From NCBI GenBank assembly GCA_021234535.1, contig CM037836.1:12941111-13005110 (forward strand): DNA of 64,000 nt. Reading direction: 5' to 3'. The stretch comes from Stichopus chloronotus (lineage: Eukaryota; Echinodermata; Holothuroidea; Aspidochirotida; Stichopodidae). Below the pieces are notes generated by a model, which did not search any database, was not told where the DNA came from, and saw only the letters and a list, made by a program, of their open reading frames with translations. Positions 12,931-24,372 of this stretch are shown here, one piece after another. The first letter of the stretch is position 1. Each line of letters begins with the position of its first letter. Made by a program: the position numbers and the translations under genes.

Positions 12931-14170
12931 TTCGGTATATTACTGCTACTTGTACAATCATACGGTCTATTAATATAAATAATACCAAGTACTTTGTTGG
13001 CAGAGCTCACAGCCTTAGTGCACCGGAATTAAGTGTTAATACTGGGCTAGCTCTTCACTGAATTACAGATAAAGAGCCCTGAAAATAAGGGTTTACAACT
13101 TAAACACAATTACCCCTGCTAGTTACAACATGAATATTTATACATGACATTGTATCTGCAGACATAGGGCCTATTGTTAAGAAATGCATTTTTAGAGGCT
13201 AAGTTAAGACCAAGGCTAAGGGTTTTGTGAAGAAATTATGCACTTGACTTGTTAGCATAGGTATGGAGTTAATGCATTGTAGCTCTTGGTAAAAACTTCA
13301 GGGAGTTGTGCTCATACGTATTATATCCAGATGACAGTTGAATTTGAACCAGTGTGATCCAGAAATTCATTGCATCTACTTCACTCTCCTGTTTGTCCTA
13401 TATCAAATTGTTTGGATGAGCAAGCACAATAACAGGTCTTGTAATTGGGCGACATGGGACTCTTTTTCTGAGTCAGTGCTGGAAGGAAGAGTTGGACAAC
13501 ATTGAAACACTACAAAAACTTCAGAGGGAACCCCTAAATTGAAGTGTACAGCACTGAAGAACAGCATTGTCTTCAGTGCCATTCTCTTAAATTAAGTAAA
13601 TCTAGCTAATTAGAAGACCATTTGCATTAAGTTTTGAGAGTACATTGACATTGGATGGTTAATATAAAAAACTTTGGAACTGGATTTAGTCAAGTGTGAA
13701 ATTTGACCATCAACCTGCAGTTGTTTGATTTCAACATTGCTGTAATGTGTTGTGGTATGTGTGCCTGGTGGACTCATGACTCTTTTTTAAAGGCTGTAAT
13801 GCATCACCCTAAGCTATATTTTTACTTCCCAGAAAGCAAAATTCTCAACTGGTTCTAAGTTACAGTACTCTTTGATTGACAGCAAATTCGAAAGATGCAG
13901 AGCAGCTCGTATTACACACTGTACACAGGGACCCATTGTTTTGATTACACATGTGGAGGAATTTAAGACAGGCTGAGGGAGGGAATAGGCATAGGTGGTT
14001 GGGAGAATTGAAACTGTCTGGGGTGATGAGTTTTTGTCTTTAAGATACCATAATCGGCTCTTACACTTTGCCCTGTTAGAAACTATTGTAGGAGTAGATT
14101 AAGATGGGAAGTACATGCCAGGTTTGAGCATGACTCTAGAAAAGTTGCTTAACCCTAGATGAACCCGAAA
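12931..14170. other. Non-coding DNA upstream of the first recognised exon
   Basis: AT-rich sequence with no open frame of note and no recognisable Reeler N-terminus, signal peptide or donor of suitable phase. Confidence 0.45.
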
Positions 14171-14484
14171 ACTATGAAAGCTTAACATTATTTTGCAATT
14201 TTAATTTGTCATTTTTCTGCTCAAATGGTTTGTCTTGATTATACTTACTTTAAACAGCATCAATAAGGACTACCTCTCATTTTACCAGTGAAACTGGCAT
14301 GTGAGACAGGGCCCGAAACAGTGAGACTATGAAAGCTTGACATTATTTTGCAATTTTACTTTGTCATTTTTCTGCTCAAATGGTTTGTCTTGATTGTACT
14401 TACTTTAAACAGCAGTAAATAAGGATTACTTCTCATTTTACCAGTGAAACTGGCATGTGAGACAGGGCCCGAAACAGTGAGACT
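14171..14484. repeat. 155-bp tandem duplication
   Basis: Two adjacent copies (14171-14325 and 14326-14484) each begin ACTATGAAAGCTT and end CCCGAAACAGTGAG. They differ at a few positions. The array ends about 350 bp before the first recognised exon; the sequence between (14485-14841) is non-coding and ends in the acceptor tract. Confidence 0.9.
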
Positions 14485-14841
14485 CACGAGTCTCACGGTG
14501 AAATTGTGAGAGTTAGCAAGTCTGTGTGTATGTCGTATGTGCAGCAGGCATGTTGATGAGTTGACAGAAAGAGAAATGATTACATTGCATTAGCTCAGCT
14601 AATTGGCTTTTATAAGTAACAGTTCTTACATGCTGCAGCTGCTATGGTATTATAATGACTTTTCATCCACTATGATCTTCACAGCAAATGTCTTCATGCA
14701 GTGACCAAAGAAAAGGAATGCACTTGTCAGGAGAATTGTCAAAACTTGTCAGTGTTGGCTTACAGTCTATACAGTCAGTATGTTAACTGAACTCCGACTT
14801 ATATTTACAGTACAGTATCTTCTCTTTTATCTCTTTTCCAG

Positions 14842-15067
14842 TGACAGTCAGTGCCGGCAACTTTGTTTTTACTCACCTTTTCCTTCAAGCCAGAAACCGA
14901 TTTGGAACTATAGGTGGTTGGACTTCACCTCTGCCAGCAGGGTACCATTTTGATTTGCAATGCAACGGTCTTCAATCAATCAGGAAATTAGGCACCCAAG
15001 CGAATAAAACCATAACCTTCGAATGGATGCCGCCCTCTGCAGATACCTCTGAAAATGTCTTTTTTAT
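14842..15067 (+). CDS. Exon: central part of a Reeler domain
   Basis: The exon follows a pyrimidine-rich acceptor ending at 14841 and stops at a GTAAGT donor (15068). It enters in phase 1 and leaves in phase 2. The translation begins TVSAGNFVFTHLFLQARN and runs to TITFEWMPPSADTSENVFF. The FLQAR segment and the T-F-x-W-x-P-P block followed by V-x-F match the Pfam Reeler pattern (reelin N-terminus, ferric-chelate reductase 1, defence proteins). About 40 N-terminal Reeler residues and the signal peptide are missing and must come from an upstream exon. The following 2.4-kb intron (15068-17483) holds G-runs near 15112 and 15223 and no further exon that I can see. Confidence 0.75.
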
Positions 15068-17483
15068 GTAAGTGGTTTCTTTTCATCATAGGTGGCAGAA
15101 GATGTAATTTACTGGGGGGGGGGCCAAATTTGTGATGTCCTAAGGGGTCTTGGAATCCCGCAGGCATAAATCACTTGCATCCCACATGCGGTTCTGGAGA
15201 AATTCCCCAGTGGGGGTCCGGGGGGGGGCCTTTGGAAGCTCTGAGGTTCTAGACAATCTAGAGGTTGGTATGAGCTAAAAGATGTCTCATATGTGACATG
15301 AAAATCTACCTTTTTAGCACAAAACACTAAATGCTGCTTGTAGCGGTTGCAGTGGAGTTATTTTATTACTTGCAGTTTGGAAAAAGAAAAGAAAAGAGGG
15401 TAATTTTCATAGTTTCCTACCTGACAGTTTGTGTATATATTGACAGAGAATACACTTATAAGACCTATTTGGTTTCTTGTGCCAGTGAAGGAACCAATGC
15501 AGTCACCTGACTGTCTAGTTGGGGTGTATGTGCATGCGTATGTGTGTGTGTCTGTGACACTTGCTTGGGTACGCCCTCAGTTCCGGAAAGACAGATGAAA
15601 GTCAAACTTGTTATGTGCAAGTTTGCCATATTGAGAAGATACAGTATGCCATGGTAGTGGGGGGTGAAAGGTAGACTGTGGACATGGGGGAGGGGGAAAC
15701 TTCGAAAGTAATTTTTACATGATATCTCAAGATGGAAATCTTGGACGAATTTTATTGGTATGGGGATGCATTATGGTGTGAAGATGGAGTTGATTTGTTT
15801 TGGTGGAGTTCAAGTCAGAGGGAAGGATAGTGGGCTTTGTAGTATTTTAAACAGTACTGTATTATGGCAAGATTGGGCTACTGTACTCTCCCTGTAGAAA
15901 TTGCCTTGTATTTATAACGTAGTGAGAGTGCACAGTAAATGGTCGATATGCAGTGATGTACTGTATGTACTGTCAGTTTGGTCACTCAGCTGATTTGACT
16001 TAGTTTTCATGCTACAGATGAGTGTGGGCGATCAATGTATTCATTGAATTTGCTTTACTGCAGGACAACTGATATGGTTAGAATTATTTCTGCTGTAGGT
16101 TAACTAAACATCTTTGCTCACAATATGTAAATGGTGTAAGCTATTTTGTTGAGGGTTTTTGTTTGTTCAAAATTCCTGTATGAGAAAGAGTAGTTGCTCT
16201 CGCTCTCAAACAATCTCTGATACAGTTTCTTGAAAGTTAAAGACAATGATCCTTGGGTCATGAGCCATCAGTAAGTGCAGAAAATTTAGGCATCAAAGAT
16301 CACATGTGGACTATGAAGTTGTCTGAAGGGCCCACTGTTTGTAAGTATTCCAAATGGCTCTTCTGCTTCAGATTCTATAGTACACTGAGGTTATGTTACA
16401 TTTCTATTATGGTAGTAGTGCCATAGAGGGGTGTCCAAGACTTTTGTTTCCAAGCTCCATATGTGCCATTTTATGAAATCATGCAAAATACCTCTCCTGA
16501 AGATTTTACAGATAGTTCTAAGTTGAAATTGTGTCATACTTCTGTGGTAATGGTCCCTTCATGTTGTTCAGGATTTTTGGCCCTTTATGGGTCATTTACG
16601 AAATCATGCCAAACTTGTCTTTTCTGCATAGTTTGCTTTACAATGTGGAAGGTTTGTCAAAATAGCATTGTGGTAGTCGAACCCTTTGCAGTTAACATTT
16701 GTGGGTCCCACTTCAAAATGGACCATTAGTTATTACATGGTGCAAAGTGATAGTGTGTCCGTGGATTTTACAGTATATAACAATGTTGAGGGTTTTACAG
16801 CTTAGTACTGTACTATGGTGGTGTTCAGAGTGCCTTTGGCTGATTAGAATTTTTAGGGCCAACGTGGGACCCAAATCTTTGGGGGAATGTGATAAATCAT
16901 CTCTTGAAAACATCTTCATGCAAGGCAAAATTGTGCCCTTGGGCTCTTGTTTTATATTTAGTGAACTTAATGAAGGGTTAGAAATCAGGTGAGCTTTAAT
17001 ATATGGAATGGGAAACATTAAATTCACATTGTCAAGTGCTATTGTTTATTGGAGATAGCAAGCACCTGATACTGTACCTAGCTCTAAATAACAAGTTTCC
17101 AAAAACATATTCCCTTGCATCCAAGCTAAATTTAAAACATATGTGATCAGCATTTTTGGGGGACAAAATGGGACCCACACATTTTGTGGATGTGATAAAT
17201 CATGGATTAATCTTGGTTTAGAATAAAAGACTGCATGCAAGGAACCAATAACACTTTCACTTGCATCCAAGCTTAACTAGTGATCAGCAAGTTTCCAATA
17301 ACACATTTCTTCTACCCCAGCTGAATTTTATACATATGCAGTTATTGCAGTACATACACAGGTGACAGGTGGTGAAAGTACAGTTCTTTGAAGTGTCTTT
17401 CAAAACCTTATTTCTGCCAGGAACATGTATGGTACATATCAATCTCTTTGTCAGTCTTTGACTTTCTTCTTTCTACTCCACAG

Positions 17484-17539
17484 AGCAACCTTTATCAATA
17501 CTCAAATATATTACATCGTACCATCAGACGAAATCAGTG
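17484..17539 (+). CDS. Exon: C-terminal end of the Reeler domain
   Basis: A 56-bp exon between acceptor TCCACAG and donor GTAAGA. It completes the split codon of the previous exon and reads ATFINTQIYYIVPSDEIS. The A-T-(V/F) strand followed by an aromatic-rich strand and a closing serine/acidic stretch is how Reeler domains end (after FEWMPPS...VFF). It is the only exon entered in phase 2, as expected for an intron that splits a domain. The next intron (17540-18505) shows nothing beyond ordinary AT-rich sequence. Confidence 0.72.
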
Positions 17540-18505
17540 GTAAGAGACTGCTTCTTTTCTTCGGATATCTTCCACTAACATCAATATTCTTTGTAGTTTA
17601 AATGCCTGAACTTTAGGTTTGCATATAAAACCATCTTATCGGTAAACATCGAAAATGCATGCAGGGCACATGGATTTGGGACGTTTCTACAATAACATTT
17701 CATTTGAATTTTATGTCTTTCGTGGAGTTAAGAATGAGGATGAGTTTTAACTGTCTGACTTTCTCAGTCGCTATGTACTGACTGAATCACGCAACCCTGA
17801 GTAGGACATACTCTCTAAACCTCACCAAGCTGTCTTTGCTTTTTTTTACGTTCTTTTCGCTCTTTTCAATGATCTTTTTTCATTCATTGGTAACTGGGGC
17901 TTATTAATTGTTTTCATTTTATTGTATTTGGATGTGTTTCTTGGCAAAACATTGAGATCTCTCTATCATTTACTTGCCATTCCCTTTCAGACAAGATTTT
18001 AAAAGAAAAATGTTAGGTGAATATTGTACAGCAGATTTTATAGAACCATATTTGCAATTTCTGGATGTGAAAAAAACCAAAAAAATTGTTTCACTGAGAA
18101 TCTACAGTGATTATCTACAGTCATTACGTGTATCAATTAACAAAACTTAGAGAATTGTGGGTGTGGAATTTGCTCAAATGCTTCAATTGCAGTTTCAGTC
18201 TCTAGCTTGCCCAGTGCAATCTAAGGATATTATCATTTACTGTGTGGTTTTACTTCCGCATACATGTGATCAATGCCCCCACCAGTCAATATCTTCCCTC
18301 GCATTTATCCGTGGAAAGAGCCTACATTGATTACGACAGTATGTCTACGTCCCAGTGTGCTGACTGAAACAGTCAGTTGCGATGTGCAAAAGGTATGGTA
18401 TGTGCAGTTTCTTGTCAACCCACAAGATATGTGTTACCCACTGAATGCAATACAACCAGCTCTCAGCTATTTAAAAACTTCTATTTTGTATATCCTCTCT
18501 GACAG

Positions 18506-18583
18506 ATCCATGTGTCCCAAGCCCTTGCTCTGACGGAGACGTTTGCTTTCGAGGCTCGTCAGCACCTGGTTATATATGTACAG
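18506..18583 (+). CDS. Exon: truncated EGF-like repeat (four cysteines)
   Basis: A 78-bp phase 1-1 exon (acceptor CTGACAG, donor GTATAC). It encodes DPCVPSPCSDGDVC and continues to GYICTG, giving the first four EGF cysteines but neither C5 nor C6. All other EGF exons in the gene are 108-126 bp, so about 30-40 bp is missing. I searched the following intron (18584-20033) for a small phase 1-1 exon with the missing half and found none. That intron carries a 30-bp minisatellite (19852-19935). The domain may be a genuine half-EGF linker after the Reeler domain or may have lost its end. Confidence 0.65.
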
Positions 18584-19851
18584 GTATACTTAACATTCCT
18601 CTTGTTTCAAGACTCGCAATAGGATTGACTCCGCTTTTTCCTTGCACCTGCATTGGGACAACATCTATTGTCACGTTCCATACGGGAATGTACATCATTC
18701 CGGTACGGAACGTCAAAATATGTATATATGTGCATGCGTTTTGACAAAATTTTACATCATGGGACTTGTTCCAACAGACTTTTGTTGATCTGCAGTAGTC
18801 AGCTGATATTTCAGGAGTGTATCGTTCATCTACTGTGGATGTAATTACTGTACAGCATCCAGATCTAATATAACGAGTGGCAACATCGAACAGGAGATCA
18901 CAAAACAGTTGAAATGTGCTCTTAGTTGAACAAATGTGTGATCTTGGTTCTTCTAAGATTCCATCAGTGAAAGTTTCTTTCATAATCCTTCCATTATCCA
19001 AAAGCCTTACTTTAATACAAATCCCAGTGATGTAGAATTACATCAGTGTATACTTGTGACGTGTATGTGAGACAATGTGTATTGGATTATCGAGCTACTG
19101 TACAGGTAATCTGTGAAGTAGTTTATGTGCAGCTGCTTTTGTCCGATGTGGTGTATCTATACTTCAAATTCTGATTATTTTAATGACTCATTGTTGAACA
19201 TGGTTGATTGCTGCCCCAAATTTGCAAACATCCATCCACATGATATGAAAGGACAAATTTACAGTCCCATCATTTTTAAATTGTACCTCCCTGGTGTATG
19301 CTGTAGTTGAATGTAACATGCAGGTCATGAATGGGTAAGACAAGAGGGACAGATAGAGAAAATGCAATACTGATGGTGGTGGTAACCTTCAGGATAGCTT
19401 AAAGCACTATATGTGACTGTGGTACAGGCCATTGCGTCTGACTCTTTTGTGGAGGATTAAGCATCTCTACTAATTCATGCATGTATTAAACAAAGTGTTT
19501 GTTTCTATCTGTTCAACAGTCATGGGGTGAAATGCCCTCATTTGATATGCAGTTTCTCAAAAAAAAAAGAATATTTCACTGCAAATGCTTGTCCTATGAA
19601 AAATTCAGGGTATGGGCTTAGGTCTATTTGTATTTATTTTATGTCTATTTGTATTTGCTTTATGATTTCATACCATCTGTCAGCATCATTTCTTGTCAAT
19701 GTTAGTTAGTCAGGTTTCAGTAGTAATGCATGATTTTTTCATTTCTGTGTTGCCCTATGTATACATCATTCTTGTTGAATGTCATTTTCTCTTTGTTTCA
19801 TGATTTATGCTTTGGTGTACAGTACATGCCTCCTCTTCTTTTTCTGTGTTT

Positions 19852-19935
19852 GGTGGTGGTGACGGGAGTAGGAGGCACATAGGTGGTGGTATGAGCAGCT
19901 GGAGGCACATAAGTGGTGGTGGGAGTAGGAGGCAC
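19852..19935. repeat. 30-bp minisatellite, about three units
   Basis: Three imperfect units built around GTGGTGGT...GGAGGCACATA. On the minus strand it reads as a Thr/Pro repeat (TTTYVPP), giving a 145-codon antisense frame that I treat as a by-product. It lies about 100 bp before the first full EGF exon. Confidence 0.8.
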
Positions 19936-20033
19936 ACACTTTTCTGTTGCATGCTTTTCTAACATCTCGCTCATTATCTCTTTGCTTGAACCTACACACC
20001 AACTCAACCTTTCCTTCCTGCCTGCATTCGAAG

Positions 20034-20141
20034 ATGCTTGCACTGCCCTCACTTGCCAAAATGGAGGGAACTGTTCTGTTGGAGCGGATGGAGTTGCGAA
20101 GTGTACCTGTTCGGAAGGGCTCACAGGAAAAACCTGTGAAA
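20034..20141 (+). CDS. Exon: EGF repeat 1
   Basis: A phase 1-1 exon of 108 bp with acceptor ATTCGAAG and donor GTGAGA. It reads DACTALTCQNGGNC and ends CTCSEGLTGKTCES, a complete six-cysteine EGF with the C5-x-x-G-x-x-G-x-x-C6 end. The acceptor tract is moderate. It lacks the D-x-(D/N)-E calcium-binding signature. The C2-C3 segment CQNGGNC lacks the Ser/Thr needed for O-fucose. The following intron (20142-21039) holds a 41-bp-period direct duplication at 20214-20282. Confidence 0.85.
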
Positions 20142-20213
20142 GTGAGAAAATCAACATTCTGACTTTTTTTGCATGCATCCTGTTTTCACGTGTTTCCTTT
20201 TCTTTCTTTTCTT

Positions 20214-20282
20214 GATAGGTATTGTACATGTGCAAGTATTTTCTTGTTATTGTTGATAGCTATTGTACATGTGCAAGTATTT
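20214..20282. repeat. 41-bp-period direct duplication
   Basis: GATAGGTATTGTACATGTGC and GATAGCTATTGTACATGTGC start copies at 20214 and 20255, each 28 bp, separated by 13 bp. Confidence 0.85.
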
Positions 20283-21039
20283 GTACACTAAGCATCAAAG
20301 TATGTTTTGCAACTTGAAAGTTTGTTTAACACAAGATGATAGACAAGCAGTTGAGAACATGACTATACAATTAGATTGCAAGTAATTTGATAAATCAGTA
20401 GCTGCAAATAACCAAGCACTTTTTTTAGGAAGTAGGCAAACTTACTTGTTCTTAAGCTCACGTTTACATACAAACAACAAATGGTAAACATTCTTGATTG
20501 CAGTGTTGTATCTATCATGCCCAGAGATTATCGTGTGAAATTTTAGGGAAAAAAAAATGTGTTTTTTGGTTGTGCAACGTCATTTTCATCATCACTGTCA
20601 ATTACAGTACTGGTAGTCAATGGTAGAACAAAATATCCTTCAAAAGCAGGCTGGTAGTGATTGTACAATAAACTGCAACAAGATGGATTTGATTGCATTC
20701 ATCAAGTATCATTTCACTCTTTTGAATTGTTTCTGTACCTGTGAGTAAATCAGTGTCATATGTCTACCCGTACTTGGATTAATGCTCATATGAAATGGCA
20801 GCCTGTCAAACCGCAGTCGATGATGAAGTAAATTTCTTAAAATTTCGTCTTTTTGGATCTCTCATCCCTTCATATCAGATGCATTCCACTTTTCGTGGTT
20901 CCAAAAGTTTTGGTTTCAAGCTGCATGTTGTATCAATCAAATTCATTTTAACTTTTCTTCTTCCACCATTTAGCAACAACAAATGAAAACTGTCAGAGGT
21001 TTCTTTACTTGTCCCCTTTTTTTATTTTCTTCCGAGTAG

Positions 21040-21153
21040 CTTGTGAAGCACATTTCTGTCATAACGGGGGACAATGTATGATCAACTCTGCATTCGAGGC
21101 CCAGTGCTTCTGCTTGCAAGGCTTCCAGGGAACAAGATGTCAGCTGCCACGAG
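21040..21153 (+). CDS. Exon: EGF repeat 2
   Basis: A 114-bp phase 1-1 exon preceded by a T-rich tract and CGAGTAG. The donor is GTTAGA. It encodes CEAHFCHNGGQC and then CFCLQGFQGTRCQLPRG, a complete EGF. C2-C3 is CHNGGQC, so there is no O-fucose consensus. The following intron (21154-23918, 2.8 kb) contains a GGTCA-rich tandem repeat array and a TTAA-flanked MITE, listed separately. Confidence 0.85.
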
Positions 21154-22429
21154 GTTAGATGAATGTGATGTGCCTTGTAGTAGAAATGATATGTCAAAGC
21201 TAAATTAAATCATTAAAGACATTTGACCAGTTTGTGAACTTCTTGTGAATAAACGTCACAGCAGTAGCTGGTTAATGAGAATGTCAACTGAAGCAGACGG
21301 TTCAAGTAGTAGTAAACAATACAAATTGCCCATCCCAAGAGATCACAATCTTTACAAAGGCAAGTCTCGACCAACTCTAGATGATAAAGACTGCACAAAA
21401 AAAGAAAAGGTAGAAAAAAAACTTGTTAGTGTCGAAACATGTGCGTAACACATGAAGATCGAGGAACATGTTTTATGTACACTACATTCCTTTATGGGCA
21501 ATAATGCAACATTCCACCTGATATGGTTGTAACATGAGTTGAATCTAGCTACAACACAAACCAGTTGTAGTGACTGCAGGTGTTTTTGACTTCAGCTTAT
21601 CGAATAGATCCAAGTTGTAGCATCATCAAGAGACCCTTGCTGTACACATATTGTATGTGCCCCCTCTGCTTGTGCAAAGTGAAGTCCTTGGGTACCAGCA
21701 TTGTGAAATAATTATTTGCATAGAAGTATCACCAAGAACACTTGGCATGGTAGAATTAGGAGCAAATAATGATTAACGGCCGCTTTTATGTCAGTTCCGA
21801 ATTTATGTAACCACTGTCACTGGATTTTAAGTGTAGCTAAGTAGCAACTGAGTTTGGGGCTTTGTTTTATAGCAGATTTGTTATGAATGGAAGCAAAATA
21901 TATTGTTGGTTTCGTGAATGGCATTTTAGTGTGAGCAGTCTGCAAACATTTGGAATTATGTGCAAAGTTTGGTGCTTTCATGCAGCATGAGCTGTATTGA
22001 GTTTATTATTATACTTGTTGGCAACCACTTCCAAATTTGATGAGCCAAAATGGGATAGATTGCCCTGAAAAACAGATTACACTTTCCTTTTGACATGAAG
22101 GTTGTCCTGGTGACACATACAGTACTTTGTTGACAACCCTGACATGGCCCCTCTAGCACTATATTAAGGCCCAAAGTGGAAATATATATGTATCTGAAAC
22201 TAACAATCCTTTCTGGTATTATGAAATATTTCATTAACATTTCATGTGACGCACATAAACATCCCATTGGGGTACTTTGTTCTTACTAATCAGTTACATT
22301 TCATTACATTGATTCAGGAACCACAGTTGTTGATTCTTTGCCAAAGACAAAACGAATCTATGAGATGGTGATGTGTGTATATGGCATTGTTTATACACGT
22401 GTGTATATGTGACGCCTTGCTTGTAAACA

Positions 22430-23600
22430 CCGTATCTCAAGAAGGGTAGCCGTGACTACTTACCTTATTCTGTAGTTGGTGTGTGGGTTGGTCATACTGA
22501 GTAGGTTATACCTATTGTTTTACGTGGAGGTCAAAGACCATTTGAGATCACCAAAGGTAAAATTGTGAAGCCCTTCGAAACACTATATAGGCACTCTATC
22601 TCAAGAAGCATAGCTGTGACTAATGTTGTACTTGGTGTGTGGGTTGGTCATGTTAAAGAGGCTCATTGAGTTGTTTTGTGAAATTCATTCAATTTTTCTA
22701 AACCGGTTAAGTTTCCTTCACATACTAATGACAAACAGTCAAACTAAAAGGATCCCAAAGTTTTACATATGTTGGAACATTAATGGGTGAGTAACCAACG
22801 ATTAAATTTGGTTTTTGAAACTTTGTGACCAGACATTTTCACATTAGTACATTCACATGCACACAATCAGAGCAAGTAACGGTCAAAAATTAAAAAAAAT
22901 GGACAGTTTTATATAACTATTGGATGTGAAACTTGATTAATTATGCTAATTGTGAGTATTGTCATGTGTTTGTATACTTCAAAATCACCGCAGTCTTTAC
23001 TGATATCAACTCAATGAGCCCCTTTAAGTAGATGATCACTTCTTTTTTTGATAGAGGTCAAAGACTGAGGTTACCAGAGGCTTCAAATGTGAAAACCTCG
23101 TTCACACAATATCTCAAGAAGGGTAATTTTGACTAAATCTCTTACTTGGTGTCTAGGTTGGTAATAGTGAGTAGATGATCCCTATGTACTTTTCTTCCTG
23201 AAGGTCAAAGGTCGACAGAGATCAAACTGAAATGCTTTGAAACAAAATATCTCAAGAATGGTTATCTTGACTAATCTCTTACTTTGTGTGTAGCTTGGCC
23301 ATATTAAGTAGATGATCCCTACCCATTTTGGTATAGGTCAAATCTCATTTGAGGTCACCAGAGGTCAAAATGTGAAAATCTTGTAAACATGCTATCTCAA
23401 GAAGGGTAATCTTGGCTATTGTTCATATTTAGTGTGTGAGTTGGTCATAGTGAGTACATGATTCCCATTGATTTTGGTCGAGTTTAAATTTTATTTGAGG
23501 TCACTAGAGGTCAAATTGTATAAACATTAAACTGGTTAGTGCTCACATTGGTCAAAATAGCTTTGTGTAGGCATGCTATATCTTGAAGGGTAAGGTGTTT
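22430..23600. repeat. GGTCA-rich tandem repeat array 1 (unit about 145 bp)
   Basis: Degenerate units recur at about 140-165 bp, marked by TATCTCAAGAAGGGTA (starts near 22434, 22598, 23107, 23249, 23393, 23579), then GGTTGGTCATAGTGAGTAG and GAGGTCAAAG...TTTGAGGTCACC. The 22598-23107 step is longer because a 367-bp element sits inside one unit; removing it gives about 138 bp. The array lies wholly in the intron before EGF repeat 3. Confidence 0.85.
22657..23023. mobile_element. TTAA-flanked MITE, family D, inserted in the repeat array
   Basis: The element is bounded by TTAA at 22653-22656 and 23024-23027. The left end AGAGGCTCATTGAGTTG matches the reverse complement of the right end, AGGGGCTCATTGAGTTG. 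It is 367 bp with no coding frame. It interrupts a repeat unit: the sequence outside reads GGTCATG-TTAA-GTAGATGATC, the same as the uninterrupted neighbour GGCCATATTAAGTAGATGATC at 23298-23317. TTAA target duplication is thus shown directly. Confidence 0.88.
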
Positions 23601-23660
23601 GAATTTCAAAATTGGTATGTACAAGTCCTGTGTTCTTCATGAATATTGGCAAGGAATCTC
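23566..23660. repeat. Direct repeat flanking EGF repeat 3 (left copy)
   Basis: About 95 bp containing GTGTTTGAATTTCAAAATTG and TTCATGAATATTGGCAAGG. It matches 24270-24372 in the same orientation, on the other side of the exon at 23919. It is the last, diverged unit of the GGTCA array. Confidence 0.75.
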
Positions 23661-23918
23661 ATAAAACAATAAATGCTTTATAAACGTTTTGAAACATTTT
23701 AAACACGGTTTGTGCTACTGGGGCTGTCGTCGTTTATTTGATTATTGCCGGCTATTGTTTGTTAAAATCAGACCAAATAATATGTACAAGTGATACCATA
23801 ATAGTTTTGTGAAGTGCCATCATGCTAAAAGTTTAAACATCTTCTCTCTTCCTTTCACTGTTGGGTCTCGTGATGTTGTTCTTCTCAACTTTTGACTGTG
23901 GTCGGTACCATCTGTCAG

Positions 23919-24038
23919 AAGGAACACCCTGCTTCTCAAACCCTTGCTCCAATGGTGGGAGCTGTATTAATGAACCGGACGGAAGCTACAGCTGCACCTG
24001 CATGGACAGCTTTGCCGGTGACAATTGTGAAACACAGA
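23919..24038 (+). CDS. Exon: EGF repeat 3
   Basis: A 120-bp phase 1-1 exon, acceptor TCTGTCAG and donor GTGAGT. It encodes GTPCFSNPCSNGGSC, then SYSCTCMDSFAGDNCE, a complete EGF of the classic Notch/fibropellin kind with an aromatic residue two before C4. CFSNPC fits the O-glucose consensus (C-x-S-x-(P/A)-C) and CSNGGSC fits O-fucose. Related 95-bp sequences lie on both sides of this exon (about 23566-23660 and 24270-24372). The next intron (24039-25621) also has T-runs near 24150 and a (GT)n tract. Confidence 0.9.
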
Positions 24039-24269
24039 GTGAGTATGTTCCCTGGTCTGTGAATGAGCTGTATTTTTAAAATTTTTGCTCAGATGATCTT
24101 GGTTAGTGTTGCGGCAGATACAATTCTTTTAAACGAAAAAGATTTTTTTTTTTTTTAAGATTTTTTTTTTTTTTTAAAGAAATAGGTAGAAGAGCACTTA
24201 TTCCAAAAAGGCAAACTGGGCATGTTATTTCTCTTGTGGAAAGTTTGCTTAATACACACTGTGGTTAGA

Positions 24270-24372
24270 GTAGCTTAGTGTAGGCATACTCTCTCTAGAA
24301 GGAGAAAGTGTTTGAATTTCAAAATTGGTATCATGTCCTCAGGCTGTGGTCTTCATGAGTATTGGCAAGGGA
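24270..24372. repeat. Direct repeat flanking EGF repeat 3 (right copy)
   Basis: About 100 bp with GTGTTTGAATTTCAAAATTG and TTCATGAGTATTGGCAAGG, same orientation as the copy at 23566. It lies 230 bp after the exon. Confidence 0.75.

Noticed and set aside
19798..20235. 145-codon minus-strand Thr/Pro-rich frame
   Set aside because: It is the antisense of the 30-bp minisatellite and of the first full EGF exon, whose + strand coding is clear.
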